Assembly: GCA_963847945.1 (NCBI GenBank)
Contig: CAWKBX010000009.1
Coordinates: 434,001 to 498,000, forward strand
Reading direction: 5' to 3'
DNA: 64,000 nt
DNA from: JANMJD01 sp963847945
GTDB taxonomy: Bacteria; Actinomycetota; Acidimicrobiia; Acidimicrobiales; Ilumatobacteraceae
The notes below the pieces were generated by a model. It saw nothing but the letters and a program-made list of their open reading frames with translations, did not search any database and was not told the DNA's origin. A program made the position numbers and the translations under genes. Below are positions 1-7,237 of the stretch, piece by piece. The first letter of the stretch is position 1; every line of letters starts with the position of its first letter.

Positions 1-1093
1 GGATGCCGGGAATGAACCCACCCTGCTTGCGGATCTGGTCGGCCTGCTTGATCGGATCGAAGGCGATCGAGTTGTAGAAGTAGGCGAACGCAATCACCAT
101 CAGAGCAAACACGACGATGTAGAACAGGCTGCGGCTGTTGACAATGTTGTCGTTGACGAACCGCGAGATCTTGCCGCGCCAGTCGGTACCCGCGGCGTTA
201 CCGCTACCGATGATGTTGGTGGCGAGCACCGGGAGCAGCAGCACCGAGGAGGCGAAGATGATCGGGACCACACCGGCCTGGTTGACCTTCAGCGGAATGT
301 AGGTGTTCTGCCCACCGTACATGCGCCGACCGACCATTCGTTTGGCGAATTGAACGGGGATTCGACGTTGACCGAGCTCGACCCGGACGATGGCGAACAA
401 GATCGCAATCGACACGAGCACGAGGATCACGAAGGCGAACCACTTCTTCTCGAGCAGGATGCTGTAATAGCTGTACGGCAGCCCGGAGACCACCGAGGCA
501 AAGATCAGCATCGACATACCGTTGCCGATACCCCGCTGGCTGATCAGCTCACCGATCCACATCAACAGCGCCGTGCCGGCGACCAGCGTCGGGATGACCA
601 GCAGCGCCCGAGGCATGAACGTTGGCAGTAGCACGACATCGGGCACGTTCCCAGCCGCTCCGAAGAACGCACGACCACGTCCTTGCCCAAACACGAAGGT
701 CAGACCGGTCGCCTGCAACAGCGCGATGGCGATCGCCAGATAGCGAGTCCACTGGGTGATCTTGCGCTGACCGACGGCGCCCTCGTTCTGCCACTCCTCC
801 AGCTTGGGAATGACCACGCCAAGCACCTGCATGATGATCGACGCCGTGATGTACGGCATGATCCCGAGCGCAAAGATCGCGAAGCTCTCGAACGCCCCTC
901 CGGAGAAGAGGTTCAAGAAGCCGATCGCACCTTGGCTACGAGCCAACGAGCGGAGCTGGTCGACCGCCTGGTTGTCGATACCGGGAACCCGGATCGCCGC
1001 CCCGAGGCGGTACATCGCGATACAGATCATCACGAAGAAGATCTTGTTACGTAGGTCGGGGACCTTGAAGATGTTCTTCAGGTTCGAAAACAC
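1..1093 (-). CDS. secY: Preprotein translocase subunit SecY (partial, C-terminus outside window)
   Basis: SecY forms the membrane channel of the Sec translocase. The reading frame opens with GTG at 1093, with GGAG about 7 nt upstream, and stays open to the window edge, giving about 364 of the roughly 430 residues usual for the family. Translation begins VFSNLKNIFKVPDLRNKIFF and continues with MYRLGAAIRVPGID and the Gly/Phe-rich plug region (NLFSGGAFESFAIFALGIMPYI), all typical of SecY. It is the last gene of the ribosomal cluster here, 79 nt after rplO, the usual spc-operon position. Missing residues are due to the window boundary only. Confidence 0.97.
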   Translation of the reverse strand, partial: MFSNLKNIFKVPDLRNKIFFVMICIAMYRLGAAIRVPGIDNQAVDQLRSLARSQGAIGFLNLFSGGAFESFAIFALGIMPYITASIIMQVLGVVIPKLEEWQNEGAVGQRKITQWTRYLAIAIALLQATGLTFVFGQGRGRAFFGAAGNVPDVVLLPTFMPRALLVIPTLVAGTALLMWIGELISQRGIGNGMSMLIFASVVSGLPYSYYSILLEKKWFAFVILVLVSIAILFAIVRVELGQRRIPVQFAKRMVGRRMYGGQNTYIPLKVNQAGVVPIIFASSVLLLPVLATNIIGSGNAAGTDWRGKISRFVNDNIVNSRSLFYIVVFALMVIAFAYFYNSIAFDPIKQADQIRKQGGFIPGI

Positions 1094-1172
1094 CGTCGCT
1101 CCTCAGTTGTAGCGGTGCCAGATATAGCAGTGCCTGGGCGGGCGGGTGAACTCTACGCGAAGCCTGGTCGGC

Positions 1173-1658
1173 TCAGCGGTTGGTGAACTGGTTGCCCTGC
1201 GCGGCCGGACGAACACGCCACGGCATCGGCACGATCGTCACGCTACCCCCCTGGGCAACGATGGCGGCTTCAGCGGCCTGAGAAACGCCGTGAGCGTGGA
1301 CATGGACTGCCCGACTGATCTCACCGCGAGCGAGGATCTTGACGAAATCGTTCTTCGACGACAGGCGATGGGCCTGCAGTACCTCGATGGTGACCTCGGC
1401 CTCTTCGAGCTCATTGAGCGCGTCAAGGTTGATCGCCTGGTACTCAATGCGGAACGGGTTGTTGAACCCCTTCAGCTTCGGGAGGCGCATCTTCAAGCCG
1501 GTCTGGCCGCCTTCAAAGCCTCGGGCCACCGTGTTACGAGCGCGCTGGCCCTTGGTGCCGCGGCCAGCGGTCTTGCCGCCCTTGCCACCGATACCACGAC
1601 CGACTCGCTTGGCCTTCTTCTTGGACCCCGGTGACGGGGCGAGTTCATCAACGCGCAT
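1173..1658 (-). CDS. rplO: 50S ribosomal protein L15
   Basis: L15 is a late-assembly protein of the large subunit that binds 23S rRNA. The 161-aa product has the Gly/Lys/Arg-rich N-terminal extension (KRVGRGIGGKGGKTAGRGTKG) and the GFEGGQTGLKMRLPKLKGF segment that defines the family. It follows rpmD by one base and precedes secY, the canonical spc order, so it is almost certainly co-transcribed. Length is normal. Confidence 0.98.
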   Translation of the reverse strand: MRVDELAPSPGSKKKAKRVGRGIGGKGGKTAGRGTKGQRARNTVARGFEGGQTGLKMRLPKLKGFNNPFRIEYQAINLDALNELEEAEVTIEVLQAHRLSSKNDFVKILARGEISRAVHVHAHGVSQAAEAAIVAQGGSVTIVPMPWRVRPAAQGNQFTNR

Positions 1659-1659
1659 C

Positions 1660-1863
1660 TCAGCTCTCCGAGCCTTCGGCCACCTGAATCAGGTGGGGAA
1701 CCCGAGCGATCATTCCCCGAATCTCGGGACGGTCGGGCAATGTATTGGTGTCGCCGATCTTGCGCAGGCCCAGGGCCCGCAACGTGCCGCGAGTCTTGGG
1801 CTTGGTGCCAATTCCCGACTTGATCTGCTTGACGGTGATCGTGTTTTCGCCTTCGTAAGCCAT
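1660..1863 (-). CDS. rpmD: 50S ribosomal protein L30
   Basis: Small large-subunit protein of 67 aa with the L30 core ITVKQIKSGIGTKPKTRGTL followed by LGLRKIGDTN and the VPHLIQV C-terminal strand. Its ATG overlaps the rpsE stop as TGATG, which implies translational coupling. Position between rpsE and rplO is canonical. Confidence 0.97.
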   Translation of the reverse strand: MAYEGENTITVKQIKSGIGTKPKTRGTLRALGLRKIGDTNTLPDRPEIRGMIARVPHLIQVAEGSES

Positions 1864-2420
1864 CAGTGAACCTCTCCAGCGCCCTGGCGCTTGCGTTCGT
1901 TGTAGGCGCGCAGCATGCCCTTGGGCACGAACTCATCGGCGTTCAAACCACGACGAGCGGCGACCACGTCGGGACGCTGCAGAGCCTGCAGCCCCTGAAT
2001 GGTGGCGCGGGCGACGTTGATCGCGTTGGACGAGCCAAGCGACTTGGCGAGCACGTCGTGGATGCCAGCCTCTTCGAGGATGATGCGAGCTGCGCCCCCG
2101 GCGATGACGCCGGTACCGGGAGCGGCGGGCTTGAGCATGACCTTCCCGGCCCCGAGAATGCCCCGGACTTCATGGGTGATCGTCGAACCGGCCAGCGGCA
2201 CGGCGAACAGGTTCTTCTTGGCCTCTTCAGTGCCCTTCTGGATCGCCAGAGGGACTTCCTTGGCCTTGCCGTAGCCGAGCCCGACGTGGCCATTGCCATC
2301 GCCGACGACGACGAGTGCCGTGAACGAGAACCGTCGGCCACCCTGGACGACCTTGGCGACGCGGTTGATGGCGATCACCCGCGACTCACGAAGCGTCGTC
2401 GAATCAATATTGAGTGCCAT
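1863..2420 (-). CDS. rpsE: 30S ribosomal protein S5
   Basis: S5 contributes to decoding accuracy and mRNA unwinding on the small subunit. The 185-aa protein shows the N-terminal dsRBD-like part (RVAKVVQGGRRFSFTALVVVGD, GLGYGKAKEVPLAIQKG) and the C-terminal beta-alpha domain (GTGVIAGGAARIILEEAGIHDVLAKSLGSSN). One-base TGATG overlaps join it to rplR upstream and rpmD downstream. Nothing unusual. Confidence 0.98.
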   Translation of the reverse strand: MALNIDSTTLRESRVIAINRVAKVVQGGRRFSFTALVVVGDGNGHVGLGYGKAKEVPLAIQKGTEEAKKNLFAVPLAGSTITHEVRGILGAGKVMLKPAAPGTGVIAGGAARIILEEAGIHDVLAKSLGSSNAINVARATIQGLQALQRPDVVAARRGLNADEFVPKGMLRAYNERKRQGAGEVH

Positions 2421-2788
2421 CAGAACTCCAGACCTGCTTCACGAGCGGCATTGGCCGCCGCGGCAATACGACCGTGGTAGAGGAACCCACCGCGGTCGAA
2501 GACGACCTTGGTGACGCCGGCCGCGAGGGCCCGTTCGGCGACGAGCTTCCCTGCACGGGCGGCTCCGGCGGCTGAACCGGTAGAACCGGCCGACCGCAGA
2601 TCGGCCTCGACGGTCGACGCCGAGGCCAGCGTGTGACCGGCGATGTCGTCGATCACCTGCAGCACGAGATGCTTGTTGGAACGAAACACGGCCAGACGAG
2701 GGCGCTGCGGCGTGCCATTGACGAGCTTGCGCACGCGGTTGTGGCGACGAGCCCGGCCTTCCTGGCGAATTTTGGTGATGTTGGGCAT
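2420..2788 (-). CDS. rplR: 50S ribosomal protein L18
   Basis: L18 binds 5S rRNA and helps dock it into the central protuberance. The 122-aa product has the basic N-terminus (RQEGRARRHNRVRKLVNG) and the core RPRLAVFRSNKHLVLQVIDD, then VVFDRGGFLYHGRIAAAANAAREAGLEF at the C-terminus, all diagnostic. It sits 3 nt after rplF and overlaps rpsE by one base. Confidence 0.98.
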   Translation of the reverse strand: MPNITKIRQEGRARRHNRVRKLVNGTPQRPRLAVFRSNKHLVLQVIDDIAGHTLASASTVEADLRSAGSTGSAAGAARAGKLVAERALAAGVTKVVFDRGGFLYHGRIAAAANAAREAGLEF

Positions 2789-2791
2789 CGC

Positions 2792-3334
2792 TTACTTCTT
2801 CCCTGTCTTGCCGGCCTTACGAAGGACCTTCTCGCCGGCGTAACGCACGCCTTTGCCCTTGTAGGGCTCGGGCTTACGGATCGAACGGATGTTGGCGGCT
2901 ACTTGACCGACCTTCTCCTTGTCGATGCCCTTAACGATGATGCGGGTTGGAATCGGCACCTCGAAGGTGACGCCGACCGGAGCCTCGATGATCACCGGGT
3001 GACTGAAGCCAAGGGCCAGGCGAAGCGTCGTCGGGCTCTGACCTTCGGCGCGATAACCAACGCCGACGATCTCGAGGGTCTTGGCGAAGCCGGCGGTGAC
3101 TCCGGTGACCATGTTGGCCACCAGCGTTCGCGTCAGGCCGTGCAGTGAGCGATTCTCGCGGGCGTCGTCGGGACGCTCCACAAAAATCTCCGTGCCTTCC
3201 TGGCGCAAGGTGATCGCCCCGGGAACGTCGCGGGACAGGGTGCCGTTGGGACCCTTGACCGTGACGACTCCGTCGGTGACCGAGACATCGACGCCGCCAG
3301 GGACGGCAATGGGTGCTTTACCGATACGTGACAT
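2792..3334 (-). CDS. rplF: 50S ribosomal protein L6
   Basis: L6 sits near the factor-binding centre of the large subunit. I start it at ATG 3334 (MSRIGKAPIAVPGGV), the conserved L6 N-terminus, which has GGAG about 9 nt upstream; the frame is also open from a TTG at 3349, but those five codons are not part of the family. This gives 180 aa. Two repeats of the L6 fold are visible, the second with LGFSHPV and the closing motif RKPEPYKGKGVRYAGE. It lies 15 nt after rpsH. Confidence 0.97.
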   Translation of the reverse strand: MSRIGKAPIAVPGGVDVSVTDGVVTVKGPNGTLSRDVPGAITLRQEGTEIFVERPDDARENRSLHGLTRTLVANMVTGVTAGFAKTLEIVGVGYRAEGQSPTTLRLALGFSHPVIIEAPVGVTFEVPIPTRIIVKGIDKEKVGQVAANIRSIRKPEPYKGKGVRYAGEKVLRKAGKTGKK

Positions 3335-3349
3335 TGCTCGTAGCTCCAA

Positions 3350-3751
3350 TCACCACACGAAGCACAGGACTTCGCCGCCGACGTTGCGCTTGCGCGCATC
3401 GCGGTCGGTCATGAGCCCGTGGCTGGTGGATAGGACGGCAACACCGAGGCCACCGAGGACTCGCGGTACGGCATCTGCCTTGCGGTAAATCCGCAGACCA
3501 GGTGTCGAGACCCGCTTGAGCCCGGCGATGGTGCGGTGCCGTTCGGCTGAATACTTCATTTTCACGGTGAGAACGTCGCCGGGACCTTTGGTCGACGGCG
3601 CTACCTCAAATCCGTTGATATAGCCCTCTGCTTCGAGGATCTTGGCCAACGCCAGCTTCTGCTTCGATGAGGGCATACGGACCTCTTCGTGCATCGCGGT
3701 GTTGGCATTCCGAATCCGGGTCAGCATGTCGGCAATGGGATCAGTCATCAT
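3350..3751 (-). CDS. rpsH: 30S ribosomal protein S8
   Basis: S8 binds the central domain of 16S rRNA and is often an autogenous regulator of the spc operon. The 133-aa product shows TDPIADMLTRIRNANTA at the N-terminus and STSHGLMTDRDARKRNVGGEVLCFVW at the C-terminus. The start is one of two adjacent ATGs (3751 or 3748); GGGGAG lies about 9 nt upstream of the first. It follows rpsN by 15 nt. Confidence 0.97.
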   Translation of the reverse strand: MMTDPIADMLTRIRNANTAMHEEVRMPSSKQKLALAKILEAEGYINGFEVAPSTKGPGDVLTVKMKYSAERHRTIAGLKRVSTPGLRIYRKADAVPRVLGGLGVAVLSTSHGLMTDRDARKRNVGGEVLCFVW

Positions 3752-3766
3752 GATGGTTGGCTCCCC

Positions 3767-3952
3767 TTACCAGCTCGCCTTGGTCACGCCGGGGACTTCC
3801 CCGGCATGAACGAGTTCGCGCAGGCAGATGCGGCACAGCCCGAACTTCTTGAATACGGCACGAGCCCGACCACAACGGCGGCAGCGTGTATACGCGCGCA
3901 CCTTGTACTTCGGCTTCGCATTTGCTTTGTTGACTAGCGCCTTCTTGGCCAT
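3767..3952 (-). CDS. rpsN: 30S ribosomal protein S14, zinc-binding type
   Basis: A 61-aa S14 of the short, zinc-containing type (often called type Z). Four cysteines form two CxxC pairs (C24, C27, C40, C43) in YTRCRRCGRARAVFKKFGLC followed by RIC, the expected zinc ribbon. The C-terminus LVHAGEVPGVTKASW is typical. It lies between rplE and rpsH as in the canonical operon. Confidence 0.97.
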   Translation of the reverse strand: MAKKALVNKANAKPKYKVRAYTRCRRCGRARAVFKKFGLCRICLRELVHAGEVPGVTKASW

Positions 3953-3972
3953 GTTGGTTCAGCCCTTCCCGA

Positions 3973-4629
3973 TCACTTCTTCTTCTTGCCGGAGGGAGCA
4001 GCCTTGGCCGGCTTGCCCTTGGGACCACGTACCGGACCACGACGCTTCTTGACCTTCTTGACCGACTCGCCATCCTTCTTGAAGGGGAAGCCGAATGCGT
4101 CGAGGAGCGCCTTGCCGGCAGCATCGGTGCGAGCCGTGGTGACAATGGTGATGTCCATGCCACGGGTCTGGTCGATGCGGTCGTACTCGATCTCCGGGAA
4201 GATCGTTTGCTCGTTGACGCCGAAGGTGTAGTTGCCCCGACCGTCCCACGAATGGGCAGGCAGGCCACGGAAGTCACGGATACGAGGAATCGCGACGGCG
4301 ATGAGCCGGTCGAGGAACTCCCACATCCGCTCGCCCCGCAAGGTGACCTTGCAGCCAATGGCCTGGTTCTCACGCAGCTTGAAGGCGGCGATCGAATTCT
4401 TGGCCTTGGTGACGATCGGCTTCTGGCCGGCGATCGCGGTGAGGTCGGTTACTGCGCCCTCGAGCAGCGAAGGCTGCTGCGTGGCACGACCGACACCCAT
4501 GTTGATCACGATCTTGGTCAGACGCGGGATGTCCATGACGTTGCCAATGCCGAGCTGTTCCTGGAGGGCAGCGCGGACCTGCTCGTCGTACTTCGTCTTC
4601 AGACGCGGGATGACTTTGGTATCGCTCAT
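3973..4629 (-). CDS. rplE: 50S ribosomal protein L5
   Basis: L5 binds 5S rRNA and contacts the P-site tRNA. The 218-aa product contains the L5 signature (IPRLTKIVINMGVGRA) and FPEIEYDRIDQTRGMDITIV. It is longer than the usual 180-190 aa because of a basic tail (KKVKKRRGPVRGPKGKPAKA, ending in a Lys run) that is probably disordered. It overlaps rplX by one base (TGATG). Confidence 0.97.
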   Translation of the reverse strand: MSDTKVIPRLKTKYDEQVRAALQEQLGIGNVMDIPRLTKIVINMGVGRATQQPSLLEGAVTDLTAIAGQKPIVTKAKNSIAAFKLRENQAIGCKVTLRGERMWEFLDRLIAVAIPRIRDFRGLPAHSWDGRGNYTFGVNEQTIFPEIEYDRIDQTRGMDITIVTTARTDAAGKALLDAFGFPFKKDGESVKKVKKRRGPVRGPKGKPAKAAPSGKKKK

Positions 4630-4931
4630 CAGATCACGTCTCCCGTCGACCGGGCGATGCGCACCTTGGTGCCATCGGCATTGATCTTGTAGCCGACGCG
4701 GGTGGGCTTACCCTTGTGCAGGTACGCCACATTGCTGACGTCGAACGGCATGTCCTTGTCGATGATGCCGCCCTGCTCGTTGGCCTTGCGGGCCTTCTGG
4801 TGCCGCTTGGCGGTGTTGACACCGTCAACGACCACCTTGTTGGCCCCGGGCAGCACGCGGGCAATAGCGCCCTCGCGTCCCTTGTCCTTGCCGGCGATGA
4901 CGACCACAGGGTCGCCCTTCTTGAGTTTCAT
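4629..4931 (-). CDS. rplX: 50S ribosomal protein L24
   Basis: L24 is an early assembly-initiator of the large subunit. I start it at ATG 4931 (MKLKKGDPVVVIAGKDKG), whose first base is shared with the rplN stop; the frame is also open from the preceding GTG, which lies inside rplN. The resulting 100-aa protein has the KOW motif (KKGDPVVVIAGKDKGREGAI) and the conserved VDGVNTAKRHQK segment. Confidence 0.97.
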   Translation of the reverse strand: MKLKKGDPVVVIAGKDKGREGAIARVLPGANKVVVDGVNTAKRHQKARKANEQGGIIDKDMPFDVSNVAYLHKGKPTRVGYKINADGTKVRIARSTGDVI

Positions 4932-5299
4932 CACAGCACCTCCGGTGCCAGCGACACGATTCGCATGAACTTCTTGTCACGAAGCTCACGTCCCACCGGG
5001 CCGAAGATGCGCGTCCCGCGGGGGGACTGGTCATCTTTGATCAGCACGGCGGCGTTCTCGTCGAAGCGGATGTAGCTGCCATCTGGGCGCCGCTTCTCTT
5101 TCTTGGTACGGACGACGACGCACTTGACGACGTCACCCTTCTTCACGGAGGCGCCGGGAATGGCGTCCTTGACCGTGGCGATGAAGATGTCTCCGATCGA
5201 GGCGTAGCGGCGGCGAGTGCCACCCAGCACCTTGATGCAGAGCACCTGCTTGGCGCCGGAGTTGTCGGCAACCTTGAGGCGTGATTCCTGCTGGATCAT
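4931..5299 (-). CDS. rplN: 50S ribosomal protein L14
   Basis: L14 forms an intersubunit bridge. The 122-aa product is full length and begins MIQQESRLKVADNSGAKQVL, followed by the family signature region (KVLGGTRRRYASIGDIFIATVK) and ends FMRIVSLAPEVL. It starts 3 nt downstream of rpsQ and overlaps rplX by one base. Confidence 0.98.
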   Translation of the reverse strand: MIQQESRLKVADNSGAKQVLCIKVLGGTRRRYASIGDIFIATVKDAIPGASVKKGDVVKCVVVRTKKEKRRPDGSYIRFDENAAVLIKDDQSPRGTRIFGPVGRELRDKKFMRIVSLAPEVL

Positions 5300-5302
5300 G
5301 GG

Positions 5303-5707
5303 TTACTTGGCCCTTTCCAGGATCTCGACGACGCGCCAGCGCTTGAGCTTCGACAGCGGCCGGGTCTCCATGATCCGGACCCTGTCTCCGATGCGGGCGC
5401 GTTCCTCGTTCACATCGTGGGCGTAGAGGCGCTTCGTGCGGTTGACGAACTTGGCGTACTTCGGGTGACGGACCCGCTCGACGATGGCGACCACGGCGGT
5501 CAGGTCCATCTTGTCGGAGACAACGATGCCCTCGCGGACCTTGCGGTTCGCCCGGGAGTCGTCGTCTTCAACCTCAGCGGCGGGAGCTGCAGCCTTGGCA
5601 ACCGGCGCGGCAACAACGGGAGCTGCGGCTTCGACGGCTTCTACTGCTTCGGCTGCTACTGCTGCAGTCTCTTCAACGACCTCGTCGGCCTGAACTTCTT
5701 CGGACAT
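5303..5707 (-). CDS. rpsQ: 30S ribosomal protein S17 with Ala/Glu-rich N-terminal extension
   Basis: S17 is an early-binding small-subunit protein. Start ATG 5707 is the last base of the expected rpmC stop (TGATG), the arrangement used repeatedly in this operon. The 134-aa product has an S17 core (NRKVREGIVVSDKMDLTAVV, then RTKRLYAHDVNEERARIGDR and METRPLSKLKRWRVVEILE) preceded by about 53 residues of acidic, Ala/Val/Pro-rich sequence (MSEEVQADEVVEETAAVAAE...) that ordinary S17 of 80-90 aa lacks. In the sequence as given, rpmC reads in frame straight into this gene because of an extra base; see rpmC. Confidence 0.9.
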   Translation of the reverse strand: MSEEVQADEVVEETAAVAAEAVEAVEAAAPVVAAPVAKAAAPAAEVEDDDSRANRKVREGIVVSDKMDLTAVVAIVERVRHPKYAKFVNRTKRLYAHDVNEERARIGDRVRIMETRPLSKLKRWRVVEILERAK

Positions 5708-5929
5708 CACTTCGTCTCCTGGGCCTCGGCCGCGGCGATTTCGCGCTCGACGGATGAGGGTGTTGATTCGGCCGATCTGACGGCGGTTCTTGCGCATCGC
5801 AGCCGTGTTCTCGAGCTGGCCGGTGGCGTTGCGGAATCGCAGATTGAGCGCTTCCTGCTTGGCGTTACGGAGCTCGTCGACGAGGCTGGCCAGATCGAGG
5901 TCTTTGATGTCAGCGGTCTTCTTCGCCAT
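5707..5929 (-). CDS. rpmC: 50S ribosomal protein L29 (single-base frameshift near the 3' end)
   Basis: L29 lies at the peptide exit tunnel rim and helps dock trigger factor and SRP. Residues 1-60 are clean L29 (LDLASLVDELRNAKQEALNL, FRNATGQLENTAAMRKNRRQ, GRINTLIR). The expected ending EREIAAAEAQETK followed by TGA is present but one frame over; dropping one base within about 5746-5752 restores a 73-aa protein whose TGA overlaps the rpsQ ATG. As written, the frame instead continues through ARNRRGRGPGDEV into rpsQ, giving an apparent 208-aa L29-S17 fusion. A sequencing or assembly insertion is the likeliest cause; a real fusion or recoding site is possible. Confidence 0.85.
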
Positions 5930-5932
5930 GAC

Positions 5933-6349
5933 TCAGACTCCCTCGGCGCGGGTGATGACCCGGGCCTTGATCGGCAACTTCTGGACAGCCTTCTCCATGG
6001 CGGCCCGAGCGATCTCGGGGTTGGGGAAGGAAAGCTCGAACAAGATCCGACCTGGACGCACGACGGCCACCCAGAACTCCGGGTTGCCCTTGCCGGAACC
6101 CATGCGAGTCTCGGCCGGCTTCTTGGTGACGGGCTTGTCGGGGAAGACGTTGATCCACACCTTGCCACCGCGCTTGATAGCGCGGGTCATGGCGATACGA
6201 GCGGCTTCGATCTGGCGGGCGGTGAGCCAACCGGGCTCGAGCGCCTGGATACCGAACTCGCCGAAGGCAAGCTCGGTGGCACCTTTGGAAAGTCCGGAGG
6301 TACGTCCGCGCTGAACCTTGCGGTGCTTGACCTTACGGGGCATCAACAT
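5933..6349 (-). CDS. rplP: 50S ribosomal protein L16
   Basis: L16 organises the A-site tRNA region of the large subunit. The 138-aa product starts MLMPRKVKHRKVQRGRTSGL, the standard N-terminus, and contains KRGGKVWINVFPDKPVTKKP with AETRMGSGKGNPEFWVAVV. It is 3 nt upstream of rpmC and 6 nt downstream of rpsC. Confidence 0.98.
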   Translation of the reverse strand: MLMPRKVKHRKVQRGRTSGLSKGATELAFGEFGIQALEPGWLTARQIEAARIAMTRAIKRGGKVWINVFPDKPVTKKPAETRMGSGKGNPEFWVAVVRPGRILFELSFPNPEIARAAMEKAVQKLPIKARVITRAEGV

Positions 6350-6355
6350 GGTCGA

Positions 6356-7237
6356 TCAGTCCTCGTTCGCACGGAAGTGCGGGGTCTCGGGGCTGTCGTG
6401 GATACGACGCTCGATGTCTTCTTCTTCGGCCAGCAAACGCTCCAGCTCGGGGTCGGCTTCCTTGAGCAAGGGTGCGGCTTCGAGCTCGACATCGGCGTCC
6501 TTGCGACGACCGGCCGAGGAGACCACCTTGCGGGGAAGACCGGCACCGGCCACGTCACCAACGGCGAGCGCCGCTTCGCGGATGGCCTTGTCGTCGGTCT
6601 GCGGCTTGTAGGGCAGGATGTCGCCCTTGTAGATCCACACCTTGACGCCGACGCGACCCGAACCGGTACGGGCTTCACGGAAGCCGTAGTCGATATCGGC
6701 GCGCAGCGTGTGCAGCGGCACACGACCTTCGCGGTACCACTCGGTACGGCTCATCTCAGCGCCACCGAGACGGCCCGAGCACTGCACCCGGATACCGAGG
6801 GCACCGGCCTTTTGGGCGTTCTGCACCGCACGCTTCATCGCACGGCGGAAGGCGATGCGGTTGGCGAGCTGGTCGGCGACACCTTGGGCGATCAGTGCAG
6901 CGTCGAGTTCCGGCGCCTTGATCTCGACGATGTTGAGCTGAACCTTGTTATTCCCAGTGATCGAGGTCAGGCCCGAGCGGAGCTCGTCGGCCTTTGCTCC
7001 ACGCCGGCCGATGACGATGCCCGGACGGGCCGTCTGGACGTCGACGCGGAGCTTGTCGCGGGTGCGCTCGATCTCGATGCGGCTGATTGCGGCATCGGGC
7101 AGCAGTTTCATGATGTAGCTACGGATCTTCCAGTCCTCGGTGAGGTACTCGCGGTAGTTCCGATCGCTGAACCAACGGCTCTTCCAGTCGGTGGTAATGC
7201 CGAGTCGGAAGCCGTAGGGATTGACTTTCTGGCCCAT
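6356..7237 (-). CDS. rpsC: 30S ribosomal protein S3
   Basis: S3 lines the mRNA entry channel. The 293-aa product begins MGQKVNPYGFRLGITTDWKS, has the KH domain region (GIVIGRRGAKADELRSGL) and the S3 C-terminal domain (SGRLGGAEMSRTEWYREGRV, DIDYGFREARTGSGRVGVKV). It is longer than the usual 210-275 aa because of a charged C-terminal tail rich in Glu/Ala, probably flexible. It overlaps rplV by one base. Confidence 0.97.
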   Translation of the reverse strand: MGQKVNPYGFRLGITTDWKSRWFSDRNYREYLTEDWKIRSYIMKLLPDAAISRIEIERTRDKLRVDVQTARPGIVIGRRGAKADELRSGLTSITGNNKVQLNIVEIKAPELDAALIAQGVADQLANRIAFRRAMKRAVQNAQKAGALGIRVQCSGRLGGAEMSRTEWYREGRVPLHTLRADIDYGFREARTGSGRVGVKVWIYKGDILPYKPQTDDKAIREAALAVGDVAGAGLPRKVVSSAGRRKDADVELEAAPLLKEADPELERLLAEEEDIERRIHDSPETPHFRANED

